DNA of 64,000 nt from Bacteroidia bacterium (GCA_023151275.1 JAKLJI010000016.1:1-64000); one strand, 5' to 3'. Shown: positions 17,338 to 26,817, counted from the stretch's first letter. Notes: a model not told the origin generated them from the sequence alone. A program made the numbers and translations.

Positions 17338-20300
17338 TTAATGATTGATTACTAGTTTTTTAACTTCTAAAACAATATTTTGGTTCAATAGCAACAAAAA
17401 ATAAACACCACTGCTTAAGTTCATTGTGTTTATTTCCATCCCAGCTTTATTGTTTGGCATCTTTTGTTCTAAAATGGTTTTGCCTACTGCATCTTTAAAT
17501 ACAATTTTAGTGTTATCCAATACTGTATTTACAGAAACATTAAAGCTATTATTGGCGGGATTAGGGAAAACTTTCAGGATTTGAGCAGATAACCCTTCTA
17601 TATTATTGCTATCGATTTCATTAAGTAGTTTTCTCTTCATTAAATTCTCTTCACTAAGCACCCTTTCAATTACCAAATCAAACCACTTACCCTGCGTTAA
17701 ACTTAATATTGCTCGCGCAGAAAAGGATGCAGAAGTTATACCACCTGAAGCCAAGGTTTCTAATACTGCATTTTCTTCAGAATTTAAACTGTAAATATTT
17801 CGGTTATTGGCGGCAGCGTGAATAAGCAAATTGTAATAGATTATAAAATCTGCTAGTTTATCAGTACTCGGCTCCAATCCAGAAAGATGCTGTATCGCTA
17901 AACCATAATCACCCTTGGTATAATAAGAAGCTATTAATTGCTTACGCGAATCAATATCTGTTTCATTTTGTAAGAAGACTATTATGCTATCTAAACTATT
18001 AAACGTTGAATCTAAAACTGAACGCATATTAAATGCCCAAATTACGTGGTTACGGGCCTTGGTACTTTCTATTTTATAAAAACGTAGGTTTCGCTTTGCT
18101 TGATCCAAAGACTCTCCACTAAGGCCAGCATTTTCCACTTCATTTTGCCAGTATGATTTTAAAGTTTTTAAACTAAAATAATTACCATTATTTGGGTCAG
18201 GATTTTCAATGGTACCAGCACAATTATCTTGAATATTGGCAGTTAATAAACAATTATCCTTAGGTACAACTGATCCTATTCCTTGACAGTAATCTACGTT
18301 AACATTCAAACTCTTACTTTGATCTGGCCTATCAATTTCACCTGGTTTAACGACATAAGTTTTTGGTGCAACTTTGTAATTGGCTGCATCGTAAGTTAGG
18401 TTGGTATAAAAGGTATTGAAATAATCAGTCCTAATATCTTGGTTATTCGGGTCACAAAACCCAAAAAAGGGTGTTTCATAGTTACTTGAATTACTAACTG
18501 GATTTAGATTAATAGCATTGGCATTATCGGTAAACTGGTTACAGCTAATTTGCAATGCCAAATTATTTTGTTGTGTTTGGCAACCAAGGTATGCATCGCT
18601 TAATTGATTTAGTCTAACATTTCCACTCCCTCCATTTCCATCTGAGTTCTGCAAAACAAATCCCGCAACAATTTCATTGGCAGAGTGGTTAGCATTTGGA
18701 TAGGTAAAATTATTTTGCTCTAACAGGAAACCGGAAGCAGAATTGGTATAAATGCCCGCTATGCCTGTGGTACCTAGCTCCAAATCAGTTGGACTTGCTA
18801 ACCTGTTGTAATAGTTACTTGGAACATAAAGATTGAAATTGTTCTTGTAAACATTGTAACCTACCCCATTCTCAATTACAATAGCTTTATCGTTTAATTC
18901 AAAATCCTGATGTTTGATATTTGTTTGTCCACTTAAGGTGAAAGAAGGGCTATGTACACTTTCTATACCTTTTGTCAAATTACTAAATAATCCTCTATCT
19001 TGAGGCAAGCAGGTAATAGGGTCAATACTAGCGCCCACTTGAATTGTTGCGTCTAATGTATAAATCCCTAGTCCTCTATTGTAATTTGCTTGGTCCGCAT
19101 TATGCGCACCATCTAAATTTTTAAACTCACATCCAATAAATTTTATCCCATGTACACCCCAAGCAGTAACCATGGTCATATTTTTTAAACAATCCACCGT
19201 TGGAGTTGGCGCATGGCAAACCTGGTTTAATTCAAAAACACAATTGGTAAAACTAGCCGAATAATTATTGGATTTCTTGTATTCCATAAACTCCACATGG
19301 CGTTTGTTGTTCTTAAAGGTAGTATTAACTGCAACAACAATTCCACCGCCAGTTTTACTCCAATCTATTGTGCCGTTTGCATTCAAAGCAGTGGTGCTAA
19401 CAGCAACATCAGCATTAGCAATTTCTGCATCTTTCAGAAAAAGATAACCTTGATTTGAAGTTGGGGATTGCAGTTTTTGAGGGTCACCAGCTATATGAAT
19501 TCCTTCCCAATTCTCATTACAACTATTATAAATCTTTCCTCCATCAATTATCACTTTGGCACCCGGCTCAATTTGAAGCCAATTGTCAGTTGAAAAGGTA
19601 ACGTTTCCATTAATTGTAAGTGTAGCTCCACTTTTTACAGTAACATTCGTGTTAAAATTATGAAAAGTTGATGCTCCCCAAGTTTGTGATTGTGTTATTT
19701 CAAAAACTTCCTCTTCAACTTTTAAATCAGCTTTCCATATGCCTCTACCCCAAGTACTGCAAAGTAACTTATTTCGGCAATAGTCAATTTCTAGGTTTGT
19801 GATGATTACTTTTGGCAATCCGTTACTGTAACATTCCCATTTTTGTTGTTGTTTATTCCATCTATAAATTCCCAAATCCGTACCAGCAAATAAAACTTCA
19901 TCTGTTCCTTCTTGAAACACTAAACAAGTAACAGGGAATTGAGATAAACCCGTTGACATATCAGCCCAAGTATTGCCTCCATCTAAGGACTTTATGACCC
20001 TAAATTTTCCTTGATTTGGATTAGAGTCATCAGGTAAATATTGATTAATGGAAGCATAAACAATATTAGGATTCGCCGGATTAATAATGATTGAGGTTGT
20101 CGAACCTTTGCGAAAAACCTCCTCATTATTTATTACAACATTACTGGTAATATCTGCGAAGCTAGAACCTCCATTGGTAGACTTGTATATTCGTTTGGTA
20201 TAAGGTAAATGGCTCCATGCAGGCTCATTAATTCCTACAAAAATAATGTTTGGATTTGATTTACTAATATCAAAAGCTCTTATGTCATCATTTCTAATAT

Positions 20301-22710
20301 TATCATCTCCTGATAAATAAAAACTATTCGAAGGAAAACCTATAGTTTGACCTGTATGGTTATATTTATATAATTTAGTTTGAGCTGCCCAAAGATTTTT
20401 GTCATCTACAGGATCAAGCTCCATTGGCATATTTTGAAATTGCTTTATTGGCAATATTAACGAACTAAAGCAGCTACTTGTTGGGATTAAATCATTGATG
20501 CAAGTTCCAAATTTGATAAATTTCTCATTTACTTGACCATACACATAATTCGGGTTTGACCTTGAAACTTTAACAGATGCCCCATCTCCAATGGCCTTTG
20601 TTAACCAATTTGTGCCATTAAGCCTTTGATTTCCATTGTCCTGTAGGCCAATTATTGGGTCGCCGGTTTGGGGGAAGATATCAAATCCAAAGGCCTGAGA
20701 CAGTTCTAAATTACCATTAATATTTATCCAATTCGAAACAATCAAATCATCAGGCCAACCGATTCCATTTCGTAAATTAGATTTTGAAATTCCACCATCG
20801 TGGCCAATAAAAAATTTATGTTCACCTTCAACGCCATTTCCATGAAATTCAACGATACTCCTAATATCAGCATGTGTTTGACTTAAAGGAGAACTTGGTG
20901 AAAAATCCGGGTGATACTTTGTGATAATGGTAAAGTCCGCACCACTTTGGAAATTTGTACTTTTATAAAGAACATTTTCTCCAATAAAGGCAATATTTTT
21001 ATCTATATCGGATACAATAAATTCATGATTTCCTGAAGGAACATTGTTGTCACCTCCAACAAATTGATTTTTCACAAGGCTAAAACTTTGTCCATTGTTT
21101 GCAGATTTATAAATCTGCACGTAAGCAATAGTGCCTTTTGCCGTTGTTTTGTTTACCATGCAATACAATATTCCCGGATCGTCCTTTGAAACTTCTAAAC
21201 TGATGTATCTGCTCAAGTTAAAGGATGGAAGGTTGGAATAAATTGGGTACCAATTCAACAAATTAGTCTCTCTAATATGCCAAGCCTTTGCAATTTTTGT
21301 TTGGTACGCCCCATTTTGACATTTTATACAATTATTTGAAGCATTAATGTTTCCAGAAATTTGAATTGGACCAAATCCGTCTGTTGAATTTACATATGAA
21401 TTAGATCCAGAAACTTTGAAAATTGGAAATCCATCCTTCGACTTCAATAAATGATATAAAATTTGAGTGCTTGTATCAATTTCAGTTTCTGCTAATACTG
21501 AAAAATTTGAATTATTATTATGGTTGACAATATCCTTAATTTGATTAAAAATACTTTGGCTTGTTGCATTATTTCCTGAGAATAATGAAATAGTTAAAAC
21601 TTTAGGGAAACCAGTTTCTATGTCAAATCCGTCAATTTCAAACTCGTATTGAGTATTACTTTGTACCATAAAGTTTAAATCTATGGACCCAGGCTTATCT
21701 ATTGGCCTATCATTATGATGCTTAAAACTTGAAACAAAAATTTGTAATTCATTCTGCTGTTTCTGTACCTCTAGATCTAGAAAATAACTACTGTAAGAAC
21801 CTATCTTGTCATAGATCAATTGGTTTGGTTGTTCATTAGCATGTTTTTCAAATGTTTTTACCCATTCATTTTGACTATTTTTAATAAATTTGTAAAATGT
21901 ACTCGATGAAATTGCAAACATAATATTTGCATTATCTGGGTGAAACAAAAATTTGCTTACAAAAAAGTCTTTAGCGTTATTAACAGGGTTGGAAAAATCA
22001 ATAATATTTTTAGGAATACCATTATTAGAAATTTTGAAAATGCCTGCTCCATAACTAAGCATCTGAGAATGACCGTGCGCCCCAGTTGCAAAATAGACAT
22101 CATTTAAATTGGCAGGGTCGAATTCTATCCATGAAATTCCCAGAGCAGGCAAATTCAATACATCTGTTACATTTGTCCATGAACTGCCACCATTTGATGT
22201 ATACCATAGACCTGAGGCTTGTGTACCAGCATATATTTTTTCTGGATTAGTTGGATGTACCGCTATCGCCATAATTATACCTAAGGTTGAAATATGTGTG
22301 TTTATTGGACCTACTAAAGTCCAAGGGTAATCAGAATTTATACATGGCTGAATATTATTTGAGATTAGTTGATTTCCCATTTTGGTTGCAGTAAAAAGGT
22401 CTCCTCCAATTTGGGCATCCTCGTTATAAATTCTGTCTTGCATCACTGTTTTAAATCTTTTAAAAGCTTTTTCACCTGGCAGGAAAGGCATAATACTTGT
22501 ATCAGAAGAATGAAGGGAATCAAAATACTGTCTTAACAAACCAGCTTTTAACGTATAGTTGGTATTTGAATCAGATACCAATCCATTGTCTATTAGAAAC
22601 TGGAAGTTTTGCGATCTTACATCAAAAGATAAAGCGAGCAGGTTCACCAATGCAAAAGTGATACCTAGTAAAAGTGAGGTAGGCTTTTTGGAGTTAATTG
22701 TGGTATTCAT
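17338..22710 (-). CDS. Giant T9SS protein: Asp-box propeller plus beta-helix, 1790 aa
   Basis: After a signal peptide (~1-33) the N-terminal ~1000 residues carry Asp-box/BNR turns (LWYTSNGGSSWTNV, YKSTNGGSSFADIT, IKSLDGGNTWADM) with phrases such as VAVHPTNPEKIYAGT typical of sortilin-like or exo-alpha-sialidase-like propellers. Residues ~1030-1450 look like a right-handed parallel beta-helix (VTVKSGATLTINGNV, LQIEPGAKVIIDGGKIY). A helical stretch (~1530-1700) then leads to the sorting domain LKVFPNPANNSFNV...GVYFLLLL. A single uninterrupted AT-rich frame. It is a large surface or released protein; adhesin, glycan-binding or degradative roles are possible but not shown. It heads the unit with the gene at 15798. 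Confidence 0.85.
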   Translation of the reverse strand: MNTTINSKKPTSLLLGITFALVNLLALSFDVRSQNFQFLIDNGLVSDSNTNYTLKAGLLRQYFDSLHSSDTSIMPFLPGEKAFKRFKTVMQDRIYNEDAQIGGDLFTATKMGNQLISNNIQPCINSDYPWTLVGPINTHISTLGIIMAIAVHPTNPEKIYAGTQASGLWYTSNGGSSWTNVTDVLNLPALGISWIEFDPANLNDVYFATGAHGHSQMLSYGAGIFKISNNGIPKNIIDFSNPVNNAKDFFVSKFLFHPDNANIMFAISSSTFYKFIKNSQNEWVKTFEKHANEQPNQLIYDKIGSYSSYFLDLEVQKQQNELQIFVSSFKHHNDRPIDKPGSIDLNFMVQSNTQYEFEIDGFDIETGFPKVLTISLFSGNNATSQSIFNQIKDIVNHNNNSNFSVLAETEIDTSTQILYHLLKSKDGFPIFKVSGSNSYVNSTDGFGPIQISGNINASNNCIKCQNGAYQTKIAKAWHIRETNLLNWYPIYSNLPSFNLSRYISLEVSKDDPGILYCMVNKTTAKGTIAYVQIYKSANNGQSFSLVKNQFVGGDNNVPSGNHEFIVSDIDKNIAFIGENVLYKSTNFQSGADFTIITKYHPDFSPSSPLSQTHADIRSIVEFHGNGVEGEHKFFIGHDGGISKSNLRNGIGWPDDLIVSNWININGNLELSQAFGFDIFPQTGDPIIGLQDNGNQRLNGTNWLTKAIGDGASVKVSRSNPNYVYGQVNEKFIKFGTCINDLIPTSSCFSSLILPIKQFQNMPMELDPVDDKNLWAAQTKLYKYNHTGQTIGFPSNSFYLSGDDNIRNDDIRAFDISKSNPNIIFVGINEPAWSHLPYTKRIYKSTNGGSSFADITSNVVINNEEVFRKGSTTSIIINPANPNIVYASINQYLPDDSNPNQGKFRVIKSLDGGNTWADMSTGLSQFPVTCLVFQEGTDEVLFAGTDLGIYRWNKQQQKWECYSNGLPKVIITNLEIDYCRNKLLCSTWGRGIWKADLKVEEEVFEITQSQTWGASTFHNFNTNVTVKSGATLTINGNVTFSTDNWLQIEPGAKVIIDGGKIYNSCNENWEGIHIAGDPQKLQSPTSNQGYLFLKDAEIANADVAVSTTALNANGTIDWSKTGGGIVVAVNTTFKNNKRHVEFMEYKKSNNYSASFTNCVFELNQVCHAPTPTVDCLKNMTMVTAWGVHGIKFIGCEFKNLDGAHNADQANYNRGLGIYTLDATIQVGASIDPITCLPQDRGLFSNLTKGIESVHSPSFTLSGQTNIKHQDFELNDKAIVIENGVGYNVYKNNFNLYVPSNYYNRLASPTDLELGTTGIAGIYTNSASGFLLEQNNFTYPNANHSANEIVAGFVLQNSDGNGGSGNVRLNQLSDAYLGCQTQQNNLALQISCNQFTDNANAINLNPVSNSSNYETPFFGFCDPNNQDIRTDYFNTFYTNLTYDAANYKVAPKTYVVKPGEIDRPDQSKSLNVNVDYCQGIGSVVPKDNCLLTANIQDNCAGTIENPDPNNGNYFSLKTLKSYWQNEVENAGLSGESLDQAKRNLRFYKIESTKARNHVIWAFNMRSVLDSTFNSLDSIIVFLQNETDIDSRKQLIASYYTKGDYGLAIQHLSGLEPSTDKLADFIIYYNLLIHAAANNRNIYSLNSEENAVLETLASGGITSASFSARAILSLTQGKWFDLVIERVLSEENLMKRKLLNEIDSNNIEGLSAQILKVFPNPANNSFNVSVNTVLDNTKIVFKDAVGKTILEQKMPNNKAGMEINTMNLSSGVYFLLLLNQNIVLEVKKLVINH

Positions 22711-23011
22711 AGACTAAAATTTGATATATGAATTTAAGATTTGTTTCCTAATTTCCAAATTATCAATTTGTTAAAGTGGCTTTACCTGGGAATTGGTTTG
22801 CGGCGTGACGCGCATTTGTTCTAGCTTGATGGTGTTTCTCAAGAATAATTTCTTTCGATTCGATGAAGTTTTTTGGCCCGGATTTTGGCTTGTAAAGGGG
22901 CTTGGTTCATGATACGGAAAACTCAGAGTGGTCCTTTTCTTTCTAAGAGTTACATGGTTAATGTTTTTTTTGACAGCTTTCTTTGGTCTTTAAGGCAAAA
23001 TCCACATCTCA

Positions 23012-23050
23012 AATCCTTGTCCCTGTACTGTCTTCTGCCCCTCAAGCGGT
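23012..23050. repeat. Short hairpin repeat, copy 3 (degenerate)
   Basis: The 3' half (TACTGTCTTCTGCCCCTCAAGCGG) is well preserved; the 5' half has decayed to CCTTGTCCC. CTTG and CAAG can still pair, whereas other copies use CCTG and CAGG. Confidence 0.5.
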
Positions 23051-23185
23051 GGGAATTTAATTCTAGCCCATATACTAACTTTAGTGCAAGCGCTGTCCGC
23101 TAGGGTGTTAATAAAGCGGCATAGAGTTGCAATAAATCGTAGATTTAACTTGCAAAAGTCTTTCCAAAATTTTTTTTTCGAGTTG

Positions 23186-23243
23186 CCAATGAAACAAAAG
23201 CCGGCTTGTTCTAATGGTCGTAATCGGCTGATCGTATGCAGCC
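23186..23243 (+). promoter_or_regulatory. Conserved structured leader, copy 2
   Basis: Same block as 13639-13697. The hairpin stem here is GGCTG (23226-23230) and CAGCC (23239-23243) around the identical loop ATCGTATG. The distance to the coding start has grown from 25 to ~196 bp because of the MITE-like insertion. Confidence 0.5.
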
Positions 23244-23255
23244 ACTAACGAAAAA

Positions 23256-23432
23256 TTAAACCCGGATTACGCAATTGAACTTCGTCATGAGGGCCAAAAG
23301 GCCAAAGAAATTGGCAGTTTCACGAGCAAGGCATAATGCACCGTTATGGTGAGTGAGGGAAACTGAGTTTACGCCCAATTTCACAGGCATTTTGGGCAGT
23401 AATAGATGGTCAAATGCGTATTCTGGGTTAAA
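23256..23432. mobile_element. MITE-like element with 5-bp target duplication
   Basis: A 167-bp insert (23261-23427) is flanked by TTAAA on both sides (23256-23260 and 23428-23432). Its ends are imperfect inverted repeats: CCCGGATTACGCAATTGA against CCCAGAATACGCATTTGA (15 of 18 identical). The paralogous leader at 13698-13723 reads TTAAA once and continues identically, which is the empty site. It has no coding capacity, so a transposase elsewhere would have moved it. Confidence 0.75.
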
Positions 23433-23439
23433 ACAAAAA

Positions 23440-23940
23440 ATGAAACAATTTTTAAAACCCATTGCCTTTGGAGCCTTAGTGCTTCTTCTCCTTTCTACCA
23501 CTCAGGTTTACGGCCAAACCGTTAACATTCCTCCCGACCACAACTCAGCAGGAACCTTGGATCCACCCGTTTCTTGCGACCCGGATGAACCCGGTGAGGT
23601 GTTGTGGTCGATTGTAAACAATAGCAATTGCGATGTTAAGCTTACATTCACAATTACTATTGATGGTGCAAATTATCAAATTATTAAAACAATCTCCTCA
23701 AACGGAGGTGAGTCCCAAATAACTGCTCAAGATGTTTTGGATTTTTTAGGGGAATTAAGTGAGCCTGTATTTATTTCTCATTCTTCTTTGGAATTAAGTC
23801 ATTCTACAAACAATACAACAATTGGTTATGGTTATCCAAACTTCTCTACTAGGTTGTATAGTTCACTTCCAAGCCCATGCGATTGTATTCACATGAATTG
23901 GAATCAATTGACTCGCCAAATTATTTTGTCAAATTGTTAG
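23440..23940 (+). CDS. Small secreted protein, module copy 2
   Basis: The 166-aa paralogue of the product at 13723. The signal peptide ends VYG/Q; the mature start TVNIPPDHNSAGTL and the block SCDPDEPGEVLWSI are nearly identical to copy 1, while the middle (residues ~70-130) has diverged, leaving the cysteines SCDPD, NNSNCD, PCDCI and SNC. The start was set at 23440 by matching copy 1; the frame open from 23353 runs through the MITE-like insert. No sorting domain. Family not recognised. Confidence 0.75.
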   Translation: MKQFLKPIAFGALVLLLLSTTQVYGQTVNIPPDHNSAGTLDPPVSCDPDEPGEVLWSIVNNSNCDVKLTFTITIDGANYQIIKTISSNGGESQITAQDVLDFLGELSEPVFISHSSLELSHSTNNTTIGYGYPNFSTRLYSSLPSPCDCIHMNWNQLTRQIILSNC

Positions 23941-23943
23941 ACT

Positions 23944-23967
23944 AGAAGGGGTAATTTTACCCCTTCT
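23944..23967 (+). terminator. Intergenic hairpin (attenuator-like), module copy 2
   Basis: AGAAGGGGTAA and TTACCCCTTCT form an 11-bp perfect stem with a 2-base gap, 3 bp after the stop codon and 14 bp before the next ATG, followed by TTAATTG. It occupies the same place as 14235-14255 with different stem sequence. Confidence 0.5.
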
Positions 23968-23981
23968 TTAATTGTAAAGAA

Positions 23982-25274
23982 ATGAAAAGAGTATTTTTTT
24001 TTCTTGGTTTCTTTTTCAAGTTTTATTTTTCATACAGTCAATGGGATATTTCTACCTACCCAACTAGTACCATAAGACTAGAGCAAGCAATAGAGTTTCT
24101 CGGTCCGAATAATGTGGTTTGCTTTGGTAATTCATCAGGATTTTTATTTTCTTCTGATAAGGGACGAAATTTTGTTTTACGCTCGAATACCTCCTTTCAT
24201 CTTTCTCTTTTTCAATATTTAAACGATTCCTTATTGTTTTCAAGCGGACGTTTAGATGATTTTTCATCTGGATTATCTTATACCAAGGATACTGGTATAT
24301 CCTTTATTCCTTTTCCAATAATTGACCAAAAAGCAGATACCTTAAAAAATGGGCAGGTTCTATTATTTCATTTTTTTGAGAATGGAAAAGGCTTCATTCT
24401 GGACAAGGTAAACGAAACGTTGAGATTTCTCTTTACTGAGAATTTTGGAAAATCATGGAGGATTAAAGATTCCAGCTTTTTCAAGGGCACTAAGGAAATC
24501 GATTTGGGTGTATTCAATAATAAAAAGTTTGCTTTTGATTCAACTGTTTACAGATTATTTAGGAAAGGAAATTCAACCTGGTTGGTAAAGGTTACAAATT
24601 TTGGTGATAGTGTTCAAATAATAGATTTTGATACCTTTTCGAATCGCATAACTTGTGCTGCTTTTAAGGATGAAAAGAATGGCATTTTCCTCGCTTCAAA
24701 TAGGAAAATTTACCAAACAATAGACGGTGCATTAACATTCCAAAATTTACCAGATCTGCCTACAACTTCTTTACTTTATATTGATTATGCCAAAGAGACA
24801 CAGAATAGGGAGGGATTTTATATGGCAGGAGTCGCTGGGAAATTAGAAGGATCTTATTACACAAAAGATGATGGAATTAATTGGGCCTCAGTTGGAGATG
24901 TTTTTGATTATTCTACATTGCGATTTTATAATTCCGAGTTTGGGATATCAGGCTCAGGCCGACAGGGTGAAATTATTCGCTATTTCACAGGCTTACCATT
25001 TAATTCCATTGATAAGAAAAAGCCGGGAAGTCTAGATTTAGCTATTTTCCCCAATCCAACTGCTACCCATTTCCGTATTCAAGGTGCAGATATGTTTTCC
25101 AATGTTTTTGTCTCTATTTTCAATCTGCAGGGCAAGCTTTTGTATTCGGGAGAGCACTCCTTCCAAACAGATTGGGTGGTACCGGTGAATACCTTGGGTT
25201 CGGGAGTTTATGTTGTTTCGCTTAAAGCCAACCATTCTACGTACCCGGTATTCAGACGTTTGGTAATTGAATAA
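23982..25274 (+). CDS. Asp-box beta-propeller T9SS protein, module copy 2
   Basis: The 430-aa product has a signal peptide (MKRVFFFLGFFFKFYFSYS/Q), WDISTYPTS at the mature start, Asp-box turns (SSDKGRNF, TKDTGISF, TENFGKSW, TIDGALTF, KDDGINW) and a C-terminal sorting domain from LAIFPNPTATHFRIQG to FRRLVIE. The last ~80 residues differ from the 25490 product at only four positions, although the bodies are clearly diverged. It follows the small secreted gene after 41 bp. Confidence 0.82.
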   Translation: MKRVFFFLGFFFKFYFSYSQWDISTYPTSTIRLEQAIEFLGPNNVVCFGNSSGFLFSSDKGRNFVLRSNTSFHLSLFQYLNDSLLFSSGRLDDFSSGLSYTKDTGISFIPFPIIDQKADTLKNGQVLLFHFFENGKGFILDKVNETLRFLFTENFGKSWRIKDSSFFKGTKEIDLGVFNNKKFAFDSTVYRLFRKGNSTWLVKVTNFGDSVQIIDFDTFSNRITCAAFKDEKNGIFLASNRKIYQTIDGALTFQNLPDLPTTSLLYIDYAKETQNREGFYMAGVAGKLEGSYYTKDDGINWASVGDVFDYSTLRFYNSEFGISGSGRQGEIIRYFTGLPFNSIDKKKPGSLDLAIFPNPTATHFRIQGADMFSNVFVSIFNLQGKLLYSGEHSFQTDWVVPVNTLGSGVYVVSLKANHSTYPVFRRLVIE

Positions 25275-25303
25275 ATGGATTGTCAATCAGCCGCAATACT
25301 AAT

Positions 25304-25341
25304 CCGCCATCCTGTGGGGTACTGTCTCTTGCCCCTCAGGC
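25304..25341. repeat. Short hairpin repeat, copy 4
   Basis: CCGCCATCCTGTGGGG, loop TACTGTCTCTTG, then CCCCTCAGGC. CCTG/CAGG and GGGG/CCCC pair; the outer GGCGG arm has become GCAAG. It starts 29 bp after the stop of the T9SS gene. Confidence 0.65.
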
Positions 25342-25489
25342 AAGTAGAGCAAATTTCAAAACGACATTCGATTGTGACCCGGTTTCAACTTGGTTTCTCC
25401 ACATTATTTAAATCACTTTGAATAATTATTTTGCAAACTGTTCTGTAGTTTTTGTTGACTAACCAGATACAATTGAAACCTTATTAGTA

Positions 25490-26788
25490 ATGAAATTTAT
25501 AAAAGCAGTAACATTTATTGTTACATTTTTTCCGGGTTACCTAATGGCTCAATGGGATATTTCTAATTACCCTTCAGATGTTCATTACTTCAATCAGGCA
25601 ATTGAATTTCTGGATAGTAATTCGGTCGTAGTAAACGATATAAATGGAGTTTATATCTCAAAAGATAGAGGAAAGAATTTTTTTAAGCACTCTAACAGAA
25701 TATTTTCTGGCTCAATTCTTCAATTTTTGTCCGACACTCTTCTAGTGAATAGTGCTTCAACAGATGCAAGATTAAGCGGGTTGAGCTTTTCCAAAGATAC
25801 TGGCCGTACTTTTATTGATTTTCCGCTACTAAGCAGCAATGGGGATACCTTTCCTGATGGAGAGGTGTTTTTATATAATTTTTTTTCCAATGGCCGGGCA
25901 TTTGTATTTGACAAGTATCAGAATAGGTACCGCTTATTTAGGTCAATAAATCATGGTTCTAGTTGGGAAGAGCTTGATACTGGCAGAATTGTTGGGCCAA
26001 GATTATTGGGAAGCTTAGGTTGGAACCATCCAGTTAATAAATTTGATTCAACGGTTCTTAGATTAGATAGATCAGGTAAGTTTCTAATGAAAGCTACCTC
26101 CTTTGGAGATTCAATTGTAATAATTCCACTTTCACAACTTGCACCAAATTCGGCACAACCAATTTTTCATGTGGCTTTCAAATCAGAACAGGAGGGATTG
26201 GCAATTGAAACTGGAACAGGTAATGTTTACCGCACTTTGGATGGCGGTTTTTCCTATCAGGAATTAACTGCCCCTGTGGTAAGACTGTTCAGGATTGATT
26301 TTGTAAAGGATTACTCAGTATCTAAAGGCTTTTATATTGCTGGCGCAGGTAGTGATTTCAATGGAAGTTTTGCTTCCTTTGATAATGGGTCTTCTTGGAC
26401 TTCCATTGGCGATGTGTTTAACTATTTAAGCTTGCGATTTCATAGTGTAAAATTTGGAATTTCATCCTCTGCGAATAACGGGGAGCGAATTCGCTATTTC
26501 ACAGGCCTACCATTTAATTCTATTGATAATAAACAGCAGGGAAGTCTAGATTTAGCTATTTTCCCCAATCCAACTGCAACCCATTTCCGTATTCAAGGTG
26601 CGGAAATGTTTTCCACTGTTTTTGTTTCTATTTTCAACCTGCAGGGCAAGCTTTTGTATTCCGGAGAGCACTCCTTCCAAACAGATTGGGTGGTACCTGT
26701 GAATACCTTGGGTTCGGGAGTTTATGTTGTTTCGCTTAAAGCCAACCATTCTACGTACCCGATATTCAGACGTTTGGTAATTGAGTAA
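25490..26788 (+). CDS. Asp-box beta-propeller T9SS protein, third paralogue
   Basis: The 432-aa product has a signal peptide ending LMA/Q, WDISNYPSD, Asp-box turns (SKDRGKNF, SKDTGRTF, SINHGSSW, TLDGGFSY, FDNGSSW) and the sorting domain LAIFPNPTATHFRIQG...FRRLVIE. It lies 215 bp after the 23982 gene and lacks its own small secreted partner, so it looks like a partial tandem duplication of the module. The DNA of its 3' end and the ~70 bp beyond it nearly repeat the end of the previous gene. Confidence 0.82.
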   Translation: MKFIKAVTFIVTFFPGYLMAQWDISNYPSDVHYFNQAIEFLDSNSVVVNDINGVYISKDRGKNFFKHSNRIFSGSILQFLSDTLLVNSASTDARLSGLSFSKDTGRTFIDFPLLSSNGDTFPDGEVFLYNFFSNGRAFVFDKYQNRYRLFRSINHGSSWEELDTGRIVGPRLLGSLGWNHPVNKFDSTVLRLDRSGKFLMKATSFGDSIVIIPLSQLAPNSAQPIFHVAFKSEQEGLAIETGTGNVYRTLDGGFSYQELTAPVVRLFRIDFVKDYSVSKGFYIAGAGSDFNGSFASFDNGSSWTSIGDVFNYLSLRFHSVKFGISSSANNGERIRYFTGLPFNSIDNKQQGSLDLAIFPNPTATHFRIQGAEMFSTVFVSIFNLQGKLLYSGEHSFQTDWVVPVNTLGSGVYVVSLKANHSTYPIFRRLVIE

Positions 26789-26817
26789 ATGGATTGTCAA
26801 TCAGCCGCAATACTAAT

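Larger units (their letters stand above)
22711..23439. other. Intergenic region with repeats and a MITE-like insertion
   Basis: Contents in order: the upstream region of the giant T9SS gene (minus strand); a degenerate short hairpin repeat (23012-23050); the conserved leader copy 2 (23186-23243); and a 167-bp MITE-like element (23261-23427). No gene is supported here. Confidence 0.6.

Noticed and set aside
13600..23260. CRISPR array
   Set aside because: The repeats in this region are dispersed, few and not regularly spaced; there are no cas genes.
25038..26800. Two nearly identical 82-aa minus-strand frames (25038-25286 and 26552-26800)
   Set aside because: They are antisense to the two near-identical sorting-domain 3' ends; their similarity is explained by the plus-strand genes.
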